Below are positions 16,152 to 26,372 of a stretch of DNA of 37,076 nt, in pieces. Within the stretch, counting starts at the first letter, position 1, and each line of letters starts with the position of its first letter. Below the pieces are notes generated by a model. The model searched no databases, was not told where the DNA came from, and saw only the letters and a program-made list of their open reading frames with translations. Origin of the DNA: Planctomycetia bacterium (GTDB lineage Bacteria > Planctomycetota > Phycisphaerae > Phycisphaerales > SM1A02); assembly GCA_005790565.1 (NCBI GenBank), contig SXUJ01000174.1, positions 1-37,076 on the forward strand, in the 5' to 3' direction. The position numbers and the translations under genes were made by a program.

Positions 16152-19058
16152 ATGAAACTCCCACGACTATGTGCCGTGCATGAGTGCTTCGCGCTTCTCC
16201 TCGATGGAGAGGAGGACGCAGCCGCGGCGCGCCATCCACCTGACATCATCGAGGAAGCCCGGCGGATTCTCGACGCCGATCGGACGCTGGACGCCAACGA
16301 CACTCCCGCGCCGTGTGCACAGGACGAGCACACCAATCTTGTCGGCACGTCCATCGCAGGATTCGAGCTCGTTGGATTCCTCGGCGCGGGTGCCAACGGT
16401 CAGGTCTACCTTGCGCGCCAATCTCGCCCAGACAGGCTCGTCGCCTTCAAACTGCTCTGGCCCTGCACGCGTGTTGAAGCACGCGATGCTGAACGGGAGA
16501 TTGCAGCTCTCGCGTCGCTCGAACACCAGGGGATCGCACGCCTCTATCAGGCCGGTACATGGGAGTGCGGTGGATCGTTCCGCACATGGCTCGCGATGGA
16601 GCATGTCGATGGCGCGCGCCCGCTCGACGCTTCGTTGATGAAGTCGATGTCACTGCACGAGCGCGTCTCGCTGCTTGCCGACCTCGCCGATGCCATCGCA
16701 TACGCGCACGGGTGCGGGATCATCCACCGCGACTTGAAGCCAGCGAATGTGCTTGTGGATGCGCGCGGACGGGCGGTCGTGATTGACTTCGGGCTCGCAA
16801 GGCGCGAGACCACCGCCACAGGGCGCACACTCACGATGCTCGGTGAGCGCGTCGTTGGCACGCTTGGATACATGGCTCCTGAGTCCCTCGAGCAGGGACG
16901 CGCACTCGATGCACGCGCTGACATCTTCTCGCTCGGCGCCATTGCGTACGACCTGTTCGCTGGCGCGCCGATGCGACCACTTGATGGAGGAACGGTCGCG
17001 CAGGCGCTTGCGACGATCCAGTCGAGTGTGCCCAAGCGGCTCGGAGCGATCGACAGTCGATTGCGGGGCGACCTCGATCGAATTGTGGCCAAGGCAACCG
17101 AGAGCGATCCATCTCGGCGGTACGCGGGGGCGGCGCTGTTTGCGCATGACCTGAGGCAGCATCTCATTGGACTGCCTGTGCTGATCGAACAACAGCGCCT
17201 CCGAGAGCGTGTGACACGATCGGTGCGAAGGCACTGGAGACTGACGGTTGCGCTGACGACATGCACGCTCGTGTTGATTGCAACGACGCTGATTTCGCTT
17301 CGCTTCGCTCACGAGACAGCAGCGCAGGCGAGGCGCGCAGCCCTCGCTGCTGCAGCGAGCGCGATTGAGGCGAATGACCAGCTCGCGTTCGGTCAGGCAA
17401 TTGGGGCACTGGATGATGACGGCAGCAGCGAGGTGGCGCTGCTCAAGCGAGCGCGTGTGTGCCGCGGTGAACCCGTCGAGTCAGGGAACTGGTACGCGGT
17501 GGTGTCGAACTCGGACCGAACGTGGATCGCCGGGGTCGTGCAGCACACCGGTTCACCGCAACTCGTCCGGCTCGAGGGGCTCAAGTGCAAGTGGTCCACT
17601 GCGGTTGGCGAAGTGTCGGTCGGTGGCGTCGCCATCTCGCCCGATGGCCGATTTATCGCGGTTGCCGAGAATGATGGTTCGCTGCTGATTGTCGCTGGCA
17701 ATGACGGCCGCGTGCTGCACGAAGTCGCGCCGATCCCTGGCGAGGAGGGCGGCGATGTCGCCTGGCGCGACGCTACAACCGTGGTCCACGCCGTGCACTC
17801 AGCGCGCATTGTCGAAGCGATCACGGGTGAGGTTCAGCGTGTGAGCGGCGACATCGGCATCGGCGAGACCCGTTCCATCGCTCGGCCTCACATGGGCGGA
17901 TTCATCCTTGCGGCAGAGGCTGGTGCATGCGTGATTGACGACAACCTCGAGGTGACGCAGCAGCTGGAGACGCCGCCGTATCGCCAGTCCGCTGCGGCGA
18001 GCCTCGTTGACGGCAGTGTCGTGCTCGGCGGGTGGGATCGCACGGTGCGCCGCTATCGAAGCGGGTCGTCGACTCCGCTGTGGACTGGGCGCGCGCACCG
18101 TGACATCATCTGGAGCATCGGCGTTCTGTCAGATGGACGGATCTGCTCGACTGGCGCCGACGGCATGCTCGTCATCTGGGATGCCGACACGGGTGCGCCG
18201 ACGGTGATGCCCGTATCGGATGTCATGTCTTGGTCGGTCGTCGTGATGGATGATGCTGTGTTGGTGGGCGGCGTCCCTGGTTTGCGGCGGATCCCGTTGG
18301 AAGATCTTGAAGCGTGGGTTGGAACGCCGGGAATTTCGCCAACGACGGTGACAAGCGCGCAGTGGAGCGCAAGCGTCGACGCGGAGGGGCGGGTGGCTGT
18401 GAAGAGCGGGGGTGGAAGCGCGGGCGAGCATGATGTGTCGTGCGCGGCGCTCGCAGGGAGGCGGCTGCAGAAGCTTGCGAGCACAAACGATCCTCGGTGG
18501 CTCGTGGCGGTTGATTCTGCGGGTGAAGTCAATGCGTTTGACGCGCTGACGGGCGCGCTGCTGTGGAGAACTGGAGTCGTGTCACACGACGATGATCATG
18601 AGCCTGGCGGAATAGCCGCCATCGCGGTCGATGCTGCCCGCGGGCGCGTGGTGCTCGCGTCGCGGCACGACGGATGTGTTGTGTTGTCGCTGGCCGATGG
18701 TTCGGTGCAGTGGAAGCGGCAAGTCGATGAACAGAGTGCGTGTGTGGGGGTGTCGCCCGTGGATGGAACCATCATTACTGGCGGTCGGCACGGACTGCTG
18801 GTGCGGCTCGATCCGCGCGATGGGGCAGTGCGAGCATCCGCGAGACATCAGCGCACGCGCCCGATCAGAATCGTGTTCACAAAAGACGGCACGCGCGCAG
18901 TCGTCGCTGGGAGCGACGGATCGCTCAGGCTCGTTGACTCAACCACGCTCGAAGAGTCGTTGGCGCTGCGCGTGTCGAGCGCACCGCTCGACGCGCTGTG
19001 GATCGCCGACGACGGCGTGTGGACCGTCGACCGCGAAGGAGTGAAGAGGAGGAGGTAG
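16152..19058 (+). CDS. Serine/threonine protein kinase with C-terminal WD40/PQQ-like beta-propeller
   Basis: FLGAGANGQVYLAR; IIHRDLKPANVLVDARGRAVVIDFGLARR; TM segment LTVALTTCTLVLIATTLISL; repeats such as IAISPDGRFIAVAENDGSLLIV and GRICSTGADGMLVIWDADTG. Confidence 0.9.
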   Translation: MKLPRLCAVHECFALLLDGEEDAAAARHPPDIIEEARRILDADRTLDANDTPAPCAQDEHTNLVGTSIAGFELVGFLGAGANGQVYLARQSRPDRLVAFKLLWPCTRVEARDAEREIAALASLEHQGIARLYQAGTWECGGSFRTWLAMEHVDGARPLDASLMKSMSLHERVSLLADLADAIAYAHGCGIIHRDLKPANVLVDARGRAVVIDFGLARRETTATGRTLTMLGERVVGTLGYMAPESLEQGRALDARADIFSLGAIAYDLFAGAPMRPLDGGTVAQALATIQSSVPKRLGAIDSRLRGDLDRIVAKATESDPSRRYAGAALFAHDLRQHLIGLPVLIEQQRLRERVTRSVRRHWRLTVALTTCTLVLIATTLISLRFAHETAAQARRAALAAAASAIEANDQLAFGQAIGALDDDGSSEVALLKRARVCRGEPVESGNWYAVVSNSDRTWIAGVVQHTGSPQLVRLEGLKCKWSTAVGEVSVGGVAISPDGRFIAVAENDGSLLIVAGNDGRVLHEVAPIPGEEGGDVAWRDATTVVHAVHSARIVEAITGEVQRVSGDIGIGETRSIARPHMGGFILAAEAGACVIDDNLEVTQQLETPPYRQSAAASLVDGSVVLGGWDRTVRRYRSGSSTPLWTGRAHRDIIWSIGVLSDGRICSTGADGMLVIWDADTGAPTVMPVSDVMSWSVVVMDDAVLVGGVPGLRRIPLEDLEAWVGTPGISPTTVTSAQWSASVDAEGRVAVKSGGGSAGEHDVSCAALAGRRLQKLASTNDPRWLVAVDSAGEVNAFDALTGALLWRTGVVSHDDDHEPGGIAAIAVDAARGRVVLASRHDGCVVLSLADGSVQWKRQVDEQSACVGVSPVDGTIITGGRHGLLVRLDPRDGAVRASARHQRTRPIRIVFTKDGTRAVVAGSDGSLRLVDSTTLEESLALRVSSAPLDALWIADDGVWTVDREGVKRRR

Positions 19059-19063
19059 GGGGG

Positions 19064-20788
19064 TTAGACCGCGGGCATCGATTCCACGCTCAGGAACTCA
19101 TTGAGCCGAACTGCGATGAGGCGGCGCCTCTCAGTCAAGAAGTCCAGAAACTGCTCGCGCGACAAGAGAGCAAGATCGGTCGGAACACACTGCGCGCGAA
19201 AGATCTCGTCGCCGTGTCGCGCAAGCAGTTCGGGGATGTATCTGGATGGCTCGCGCGCGCTTATCTTTCGATTCGCTTTGCCAGCGATGAACGCGAGGTT
19301 GGCAATGTCGTTCACTTGCCGAGGCTTGTAGACCCCTTCGAGGTACGCCTTGGGGAAAATGTGGTGACACTGGAGCCGCTGTTGCTGGCCCGGATGATCG
19401 AGAGCGATTCCCACATTGCTGTGCCAGTCCTTCGCGCCAGCGGCTCGGAAGCCCAAGAACATCGTCTTGAAGTATGCGCTGCGCTTGTCGCGGCCTTCGA
19501 GGTCGCTCGGTCGTACTTCAAGCGTGCCAACTTGTCGCTGCAATCGCTCGAAGAGCTCATCCACATTCCCACCGTCGCGCAGCACCGCGAGATCCTCATC
19601 CAACAGTGTTTCAGACGATGACCGAGAGTACCGGCCCTTTGCGTTGGCCAAGAGCGCCCAGCGGCGCAGTGCCTCAGCCTCCTCTTGAGAAATCTGATAG
19701 TTCCTCTTGTGGCCGAAGTACGCGATGGCGAGCGCGAGATAGTTCGAAGAGAGCAGCGCTGGGCTGTCGATGTGCGCGTTACTCTTGAGAAAGCTGAGCG
19801 AATACTCCATCGCAGGGCGACATTCGCTCCAGCCGTGTTCGAGCATCGCGCTGCTCATGCCACGCACTCTTCGAAAGCGTGACTGCGCCGTCGCGATGAC
19901 CATCAGATTGCGAATGTGAAGGCTCAAGTCAAAGTCGAACCCTTGCGCCGCACAGGAGTCGTCAAACTTCTCAAAAATCGCGAGTGAGTTACGCCACTTT
20001 GCGGTGACCTGCGCCAGCGCGAGATCAGAGCCTCGAAGTTTCGCACCGAGCGAGTTGACTCGGACGAAGACTTCGGTGACCTCGTCGTAACTCATGGAAC
20101 TCGGAAGCACTTCCATTCCGAACAAGTAGTTTCGAATCCCGCGGAGTCGCTCGAGTCGTGTGGTGTAACGGTCGTAACGAGGATCGTTGAAATCGGCGAC
20201 CCCAGCCTTCTTCAGGAAGGGCCGATCGCTTCCCTCCTTGAACACATCGGACACCGATACCCAGTTGGGCAGTTGCGCGAGACTCTTCGTACCAACCACA
20301 AATGCCATCCTCTCAAATCGCCGCTGTAGTTCTTCTTCGTCCGAATCTGGCGCGCCGTTGTCGGAAAGTTCGTCTTCATCGATGGATTCGTCGCTGTCGT
20401 CGTCATCGACTTCAGTCACCACCTCGAGTTCGTCGGGATGGTCTAAGTTAAAGCTAATCTCGACTGGCTTCTTACGGCCGCGAACGGTGACTGGCTTGCC
20501 AGCGAGCACGGCAGCGAGCGATGTGATGCGCTGCTGCCCATCCAACAACAAGCGATGAGCGCGAAAAGCAGGCACAGCCTGTTCAACAGCGGCGGCGCGA
20601 AGTGCAACCTCCTCGTTGGTCTCCCAGACGAGAATGGTGCCTGCGGGATACCCGCGGTAAAGCGAATCCAACAAGTCGCGAACGCGGGTTCCAGGCCACA
20701 CATAGCGGCGCTGCATCTCGGGAAGCACTAGGTCACGCCGCAGATACTGCTGGATCAGTTCATCCACCCGAATGTCAGTTCTTGCCAT
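19064..20788 (-). CDS. DUF262 domain protein with C-terminal HNH/DUF1524-like region (GmrSD-like)
   Basis: MARTDIRVDELIQQYLRRDLVLPEMQRRYVWPGTRVRDLLDSLYRGYPAGTILVWE; LLLDGQQRITSLAAVL; LQCHHIFPKAYLEGVYKPRQVNDIANLAFIAGKANRKIS. Confidence 0.85.
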   Translation of the reverse strand: MARTDIRVDELIQQYLRRDLVLPEMQRRYVWPGTRVRDLLDSLYRGYPAGTILVWETNEEVALRAAAVEQAVPAFRAHRLLLDGQQRITSLAAVLAGKPVTVRGRKKPVEISFNLDHPDELEVVTEVDDDDSDESIDEDELSDNGAPDSDEEELQRRFERMAFVVGTKSLAQLPNWVSVSDVFKEGSDRPFLKKAGVADFNDPRYDRYTTRLERLRGIRNYLFGMEVLPSSMSYDEVTEVFVRVNSLGAKLRGSDLALAQVTAKWRNSLAIFEKFDDSCAAQGFDFDLSLHIRNLMVIATAQSRFRRVRGMSSAMLEHGWSECRPAMEYSLSFLKSNAHIDSPALLSSNYLALAIAYFGHKRNYQISQEEAEALRRWALLANAKGRYSRSSSETLLDEDLAVLRDGGNVDELFERLQRQVGTLEVRPSDLEGRDKRSAYFKTMFLGFRAAGAKDWHSNVGIALDHPGQQQRLQCHHIFPKAYLEGVYKPRQVNDIANLAFIAGKANRKISAREPSRYIPELLARHGDEIFRAQCVPTDLALLSREQFLDFLTERRRLIAVRLNEFLSVESMPAV

Positions 20789-22082
20789 GTGGTCTTCTGG
20801 AGTGTGACAGGGTACACGCAGCCGGATCGCAGAGCAGGGACGAAGTGGGGGGGGGTCGGTGTGGCAACTCTTGTGTCGCGCAAGGGCGCAAGCGGCCGAA
20901 GCAGAGCCCAACGATCATTGAGTGAAAGACCGCAAAGCGTAGATCGGAAAGTGTGACATTCGTCACCCCAATCACGACTGTTGCGGCAAACAGTGCGCTA
21001 GATAGGGCCGTAGTCAACCGGTCGGCGCGCTTTGTCAATAGAACAGAAATCACGGGGCCGACCAGCACAAGCAGGTACGCAGCGAGGCCCAACAGACCGT
21101 AGCGCCAAACTACCAGAAGGTACTCGCTATCAAAGTGAGCTCCCGTAGCCTCGAAGTGCTCTTGCCGTGGGGCGTTGCCAAACACTGGACTTCTCAGAGC
21201 TTCTTCTAACAACTCCCTCCACCGTCCCGCTCTTAACAGAAATGAATTGTGTTCGAAGATGTTCTCGCTGAACACCGACTCTACAAACGTTAGGGTGAGC
21301 CATCGGGAGAGGGACACGATCAGAAAGATGACAAGAAGCACAAGCAGGGAAGCGCCAATTGCTGCCTCTGCACTTCGCACACGAGAGGCGACTAGGAGCG
21401 ACAGCGCTGCCAGCATCGCGATCAATCCTGTTCTCGACTGAGCAAAAACGACGAGGACAAAACACAACCCTTCAAGAGCCGAATCTAGCGCACGCCGTCT
21501 ACCAGTCAGCCAAGCTGCTAGAAAGAGAAGGAGAAGGAGCGCCGCGTGGGCGTTTGGATTGGACGACAAGCCCGCAAATCGGTCGGACTCGCCTCGCTGA
21601 GCGAGTAGCGCCGCGGCCTCCACCGTCTGTGGTGTCGCATACGCCGCATAAAGGCCGCCAAAGGGGGAACTAGTCCACCAGCCAACGATCTGCCACGCGC
21701 ACACTGTCAAGTACACCGCACACAACCCAATGAACCAGCGCCCGAAGAGGCTCGCGAGCTTCTCTCGACTGCCTATCTCGAACCAGAGGATTGTCGAGCC
21801 GCCAGCGATGAGCACCGTCGAAATCTCGACGTAGTCCTGATAAACGTGGATTCTCTGGTTGGTCACAATCGATGCAAGGATGCACGCAACAAACAGTGCG
21901 AGCAACTTGAGATAGGTAGCCAGCCCGCTCGAACCCAACCGACGCGAAGTGAGCCAATCAAGCCGAACGGCCCCGTAAAATGCGAACAGTCCAAGAAGCA
22001 AAGCGCGAACATTTGTTTGCGCATGAAACGGCACAAACAATAGAAGTGCAACAACAGCAATGGCTGCTACTACCACTAGCAT
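20775..22082 (-). CDS. O-antigen polymerase/ligase-like multi-spanning membrane protein (Wzy-like)
   Basis: Multiple hydrophobic helices; LSSNPNAHAALLLLLFLAAWLTGRRRALDSALEG; FAQSRTGLIAMLAAL; genomic context. Confidence 0.75.
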   Translation of the reverse strand: MLVVVAAIAVVALLLFVPFHAQTNVRALLLGLFAFYGAVRLDWLTSRRLGSSGLATYLKLLALFVACILASIVTNQRIHVYQDYVEISTVLIAGGSTILWFEIGSREKLASLFGRWFIGLCAVYLTVCAWQIVGWWTSSPFGGLYAAYATPQTVEAAALLAQRGESDRFAGLSSNPNAHAALLLLLFLAAWLTGRRRALDSALEGLCFVLVVFAQSRTGLIAMLAALSLLVASRVRSAEAAIGASLLVLLVIFLIVSLSRWLTLTFVESVFSENIFEHNSFLLRAGRWRELLEEALRSPVFGNAPRQEHFEATGAHFDSEYLLVVWRYGLLGLAAYLLVLVGPVISVLLTKRADRLTTALSSALFAATVVIGVTNVTLSDLRFAVFHSMIVGLCFGRLRPCATQELPHRPPPTSSLLCDPAACTLSHSRRPHGKN

Positions 22083-23296
22083 GCCTCGACAACCGCCTCA
22101 TAGATTGACGTGAGACGTTTGGCGACGGAAGAGCCGCCGAATCTCAGTATCGCCTCGGTGGATATCAAAGAGGCGCTGTATTGCCCTAGGCTTTCTAACA
22201 CATGCTCCAATGCAATCGCCAAGTCCATCGGTGAGCCTACGGGCGTAAGTACGCCCGCCAGTGGAGACACGAAGTCCTCAGGCCCCCCGCATCTTGTGGA
22301 GACGACAGGCTTTCCCAGCACCATTGCCTCTGCCGCAGCTAGCCCGAAGGTTTCGTAGCGACTTGAGACTGCCAATACATCTACGTCCGACACCAAGTCA
22401 GGAATTCGATGAGGCGGCAAGTTCCCGAAGAAGACGACTTTCTCACGAACACCAAACTGTGCAGCGAGAGACTCTAGCGCCGACCGCTGCGGTCCATCCC
22501 CGACTAGCCAAAGCTCCAAATCAGAGTGTCTGCACACCAGGAAGGAAAACGCGCGGATTAGGTCTGCTTGGCTCTTGTTAGCGTCGAGCGATCCGATGTT
22601 GAGGATCCGACGAGTACTGTCCGAACTCCCTCGTGTGCGGCGTTGCGTACACATGAAGCGTGACGCAACTACGTTGGGAACAACGTGCACCAACGTTACG
22701 CCGAGCTTGAGTCTCAGCTCCGCTTTCAGCGATTGGCTAACGGCGATACACGCATCGGCCGCGCCAAGCGCGCGGCGAGCCAGAGACAACTCCCAATCAC
22801 TGAGGAGCCCCAAAGCGAATGCGCTGCTGTGCTCGGTAACGACAACGGGAATGCCGAACTTGCGCCCCAGATGGACAGCGATGGCGCCTCCATAAAGCGC
22901 GGAGTGAGCATGAAGCACATCCGGTCTACCAAAACGCGAACAGTATCGAGCGAACTGACTGCACGCCGCAGTCCTCCAAAGCAGGAACACGCCATAGGGG
23001 ACCTTGGGCAACGCAGCCCAGAAGTAGTCTCGAAGTACCACCAATCGGTCACGGTACTCTTGATCCAAAGTCTCCCATCTCAAGCACAAAGTTTTCAAAC
23101 TCCGCGGGTACTGGGCGATCACACCCACCCTGTGCCCATAGCAACTGAGCGCCTCAGCTTGATCTCTAAAGAACACTCCGGCTGAGTCTCGTTCATCTTT
23201 AGGGAACCACGACGGTACTACGAGAACGTGCACGCGGGGGCTACTTTGTAGTAGGAGTTGACACAGCGCGAACAGCAGCCCAAAGTGTGACACCAT
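22076..23296 (-). CDS. Glycosyltransferase, GT4-like (possible GTG start at 23233)
   Basis: VLVVPSWFPKDERDSAGVFFRDQAEAL; PDVLHAHSALYGG; NIGSLDANKSQADLIRAF; SSRYETFGLAAAEAMVLGKPVVSTRCGGPEDFV. Confidence 0.87.
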   Translation of the reverse strand: MVSHFGLLFALCQLLLQSSPRVHVLVVPSWFPKDERDSAGVFFRDQAEALSCYGHRVGVIAQYPRSLKTLCLRWETLDQEYRDRLVVLRDYFWAALPKVPYGVFLLWRTAACSQFARYCSRFGRPDVLHAHSALYGGAIAVHLGRKFGIPVVVTEHSSAFALGLLSDWELSLARRALGAADACIAVSQSLKAELRLKLGVTLVHVVPNVVASRFMCTQRRTRGSSDSTRRILNIGSLDANKSQADLIRAFSFLVCRHSDLELWLVGDGPQRSALESLAAQFGVREKVVFFGNLPPHRIPDLVSDVDVLAVSSRYETFGLAAAEAMVLGKPVVSTRCGGPEDFVSPLAGVLTPVGSPMDLAIALEHVLESLGQYSASLISTEAILRFGGSSVAKRLTSIYEAVVEAC

Positions 23297-24620
23297 CGGT
23301 CCAACTTAGAAGCACACACGCGCGCCAGTCGTTCCGCGACAATCGGCAGTAAAGGATCAGTTTGAGTGTCGTGTTCAAGGTCAACGCGAGCGTTGTACTC
23401 AACGCTGCGCCGAGCATTCCAAAGCGCGGAGTCAGCAATATGCTGGCGCAAATGTTCAGCATTAATGCCGCTGAGGATGTCGCGAGGTTCAACTCAGGCC
23501 TTCCGCGTGCGGCGATGTCGTTGGCCAACACTTGTGAGGATGAAGCAAGGACGAATCCTGGGAGCAGAACGAACAAAGGGGCCACAGCCCCTGTGTACCT
23601 CGGCCCAAACCCGAACGCAATCAGTGGCACCGACAGTGCCGCAACCAATAGCGCCGCACAGAAGGTAACGGAGAGAACCCAGCGTGCGACGATGGGTGTG
23701 AGCACACGCTGGTCCGCCTCAATTCTTGACAGCAGCGACAGCCGTGGGAACAGCACAGTTCCAACCGCTTGCGGAATGAGCCAAATGCGCTCTCCGATGA
23801 GCGCAGCGATGGCGTACACTCCTGAGACTTCCGGTCCTAGAAAGAGGTTCACTAGTACGAGGTCCGCGCGATAGTTGATGTATGAGACAACGCTGCCGAG
23901 GTGTGACTTCAATCCATACCTGAGCAATGCGCTGGATGCCTCGGCCGCATCAACTCGATCACACGGTGCTAGGAAGAGCGGCCGAAGCCAATTCAGCGAC
24001 CAAATGACGACCGCAACTTGCGTTGCTATCTGAGCGCATAGAACCAAGATGACGTTCGAGGGGCTGGTGAGAGCCACCGCGACCACCGCCAAACAATAGA
24101 TCGCCGACTGTCCGAGCAAGATCAAGTTGAACGACCGAAAGTCTTGAAGCCCCTGGAAGGTCGCCTGCAGTAGGAAAGAGGCCAAATTGACTGGGAACAA
24201 CATCAACGCCACAATGAGCACCCACGGTTCCACACCCCGAAACAAACTTCCGCTGTATCCGATCAGCAGCAACCCGACGATCATCCCGAACAGACTCATC
24301 CAAGCGACAAGTCGAATGTACACCTCGATCAGTTGTCGGAAGCCAATCCGCGACGAACTAAGGAAGTAGATGCCCGCAGGAGCGAGTCCGAGGTTAAGAA
24401 AAGTTGAGAGCGATGCGGGTAGCAGTAACGCCACGGCGAGCATGCCATTACCCGTTGGCCCGAGCCATCTCGCCGTAACCCCGGCAGTTGCAAGTCCTAG
24501 GAGTGCTGATAGGACCTGCCGGACAAAAGTTCCGGCAATCAGTTTCGAGATCGCTCGAAGCCCGGTCCTCGATTCGCAGATGGGGCGGGTGCCAATATCT
24601 TCCTCTCGCCCGCTTGTCAT
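23241..24620 (-). CDS. Oligosaccharide flippase-like membrane protein (Wzx/MATE-like)
   Basis: About 12 hydrophobic segments; GLATAGVTARWLGPTGNGMLAVALLLPA; GVYAIAALIGERIWLIPQAVGTVLFPRLS. Confidence 0.8.
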   Translation of the reverse strand: MTSGREEDIGTRPICESRTGLRAISKLIAGTFVRQVLSALLGLATAGVTARWLGPTGNGMLAVALLLPASLSTFLNLGLAPAGIYFLSSSRIGFRQLIEVYIRLVAWMSLFGMIVGLLLIGYSGSLFRGVEPWVLIVALMLFPVNLASFLLQATFQGLQDFRSFNLILLGQSAIYCLAVVAVALTSPSNVILVLCAQIATQVAVVIWSLNWLRPLFLAPCDRVDAAEASSALLRYGLKSHLGSVVSYINYRADLVLVNLFLGPEVSGVYAIAALIGERIWLIPQAVGTVLFPRLSLLSRIEADQRVLTPIVARWVLSVTFCAALLVAALSVPLIAFGFGPRYTGAVAPLFVLLPGFVLASSSQVLANDIAARGRPELNLATSSAALMLNICASILLTPRFGMLGAALSTTLALTLNTTLKLILYCRLSRNDWRACVLLSWTDGVTLWAAVRAVSTPTTK

Positions 24621-25585
24621 ATGGGCATGTATCCCGAGTCGATCGCTTCGGAATTCAGCTTTCTTGCAAGTAATCTCCGTAGATTTGCCGGCAGGTCGGT
24701 TCTGCCCTGCCCTATCGATGCAGCCGAGACGTCACCGAGCACCCGATGGTGGTGTTCCCTGAGTGTCACATCTCCCAGGAGACGCGCGGCGTCCAACCAC
24801 TGTTCCCGCGCAGGGATACCAAACGCACTCATGATGCGGGCGACTACTTGGTCTGGGCACCTGACCAAATCTTCGTACCGGACCTCGAGAGCAGCCGTGG
24901 CGCTCGCGCCGCGTCGAAACGCAACCCACGCCCGCTTCGAGAGTATCCACCGATCTGCGGCTTTCATGGGATCTGAGTAGATGCCGGACTTGATGTACGA
25001 CATCACAACGTCGTAAGGGTCACGCTGGATGAATACATATCTCGCAACCGGAAAGAGCAGGTCGATCAACCCAAGTCGAAGCGTATTCATGGGTGTCTTG
25101 TCTCCGACCCATTCAGTTTGCACCGCGCGCTGAACCGCCAGCCAACGGTATAGCTCAACAACGAGGGTTCCTGCTCGGCGACGGCGAAAGTCCCATTGCT
25201 TGGCCGCAATGGCAAAGTCACTGAAAGAAGCAACGCCGAACGTGACGAACTCTGGCTGGAACTCAAGTGCCCCAAGCGCTAGGTCGACCTGGGCGCTCCA
25301 ATTCATGTGTTTGTTGCGCAGGAGAGTCGCAGCGATTCCGGTGAGCGCATATGTTTCCGGTGGGATGAAAATTTGCGACCGTTCAATCAAGAGTCTACGC
25401 AACAACGTATTGCCCGATCTGCCAGCTCCAAGAATGAACAAGACCTTACCCTCGGGATGGCTTAACGACCCTGGCGTGTCACCACGTTTCAACTGCGCGG
25501 TCCACCCACCCACCGAGTAAGCGATGGCTTGAAGTGCCGGCCGTACCGTCAAGAAGTTGTCGAAACTATTTTTTATCGCACGCAA
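24617..25585 (-). CDS. Sulfotransferase family protein
   Basis: PAPS-loop-like VLFILGAGRSGNTLLRRLLIERSQIFIPPETYAL; WVGDKTPMN; YVFIQRDPYDVVMSYIKSGIY. Confidence 0.82.
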   Translation of the reverse strand: MRAIKNSFDNFLTVRPALQAIAYSVGGWTAQLKRGDTPGSLSHPEGKVLFILGAGRSGNTLLRRLLIERSQIFIPPETYALTGIAATLLRNKHMNWSAQVDLALGALEFQPEFVTFGVASFSDFAIAAKQWDFRRRRAGTLVVELYRWLAVQRAVQTEWVGDKTPMNTLRLGLIDLLFPVARYVFIQRDPYDVVMSYIKSGIYSDPMKAADRWILSKRAWVAFRRGASATAALEVRYEDLVRCPDQVVARIMSAFGIPAREQWLDAARLLGDVTLREHHHRVLGDVSAASIGQGRTDLPANLRRLLARKLNSEAIDSGYMPI

Positions 25586-26087
25586 GGTTTCTCACCAACT
25601 TTGCCGGAACACCTGCAACCAAACTGAAGGGCGGGAGGGATCGCGTAACAACCGATCCCGCAGCGATCACTGAGTCATGTCCAACTATGACTCCTGGAAG
25701 GAGTATCGAGCCGCTCCCAATCCAGACCCGATCCTGGATCTCAATGCCTGCGCGTTTTGATGTCCAACCGGTCGCTGGGTCGAATCTGAGCCCGTGATTC
25801 ACTGTCTCTAGCGACACATTCGGACCGATCGCGCAATCGCGGCCAATCACGACTAGAGCCCCGTCTGGGACTCCGCATCGAAATCCAGCGTTAATAAATG
25901 TCCCCTCGCCAATCGAGAGGTTCACAAGCGAACCGAATGGTCGTACGTCAAAGGGCGCCCAAATGGTTGCCCGTGATACACGACACCCTCCCACCCGGAG
26001 GGCCAGCCATCGATGGCGGTCAAAGAACTGGCACCGGGGAAGCCAGTTGGCGATGACCATCGCAAACAGTTCCCGAGTCAACCTCAT
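25566..26087 (-). CDS. Left-handed beta-helix acyltransferase (CatB/WcaF-like)
   Basis: Hexapeptide repeats VVIGRDCAIGPNVSLETVNHG..IEIQDRVWIGSGSILLPGVIVGHDSVIAAGSVVTRSLPPFSLVAGVPAKLVR; ORF extends to 26285 but the family-like part starts near MRLTRE. Confidence 0.8.
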   Translation of the reverse strand: MRLTRELFAMVIANWLPRCQFFDRHRWLALRVGGCRVSRATIWAPFDVRPFGSLVNLSIGEGTFINAGFRCGVPDGALVVIGRDCAIGPNVSLETVNHGLRFDPATGWTSKRAGIEIQDRVWIGSGSILLPGVIVGHDSVIAAGSVVTRSLPPFSLVAGVPAKLVRNLACDKK

Positions 26088-26372
26088 CTCGTGGAGAATA
26101 TCACACACCGCAAGTGTTCGTCTTGGTCGGCACGCGTTCGCAGCGCGAAAGTAAGTCAAAGTCCGTAGGTTGCAGACAATTCTTCTCAATCCTGCTTTCC
26201 TGAGTCTGACGGATGTCACGATTGGTCCCGGAACCGCTCCCAGGCACGGTTGCGTGCTTGAGCCCACACTCTGGCGGTGAGTCATTTGCGGTCTGCATTG
26301 ATTGGAACGTGCCGCTAGCGTTCCGACTAGCGATTTCTCTCAAGAATACTTGGCGACGCGCAGTCCGCGCGC

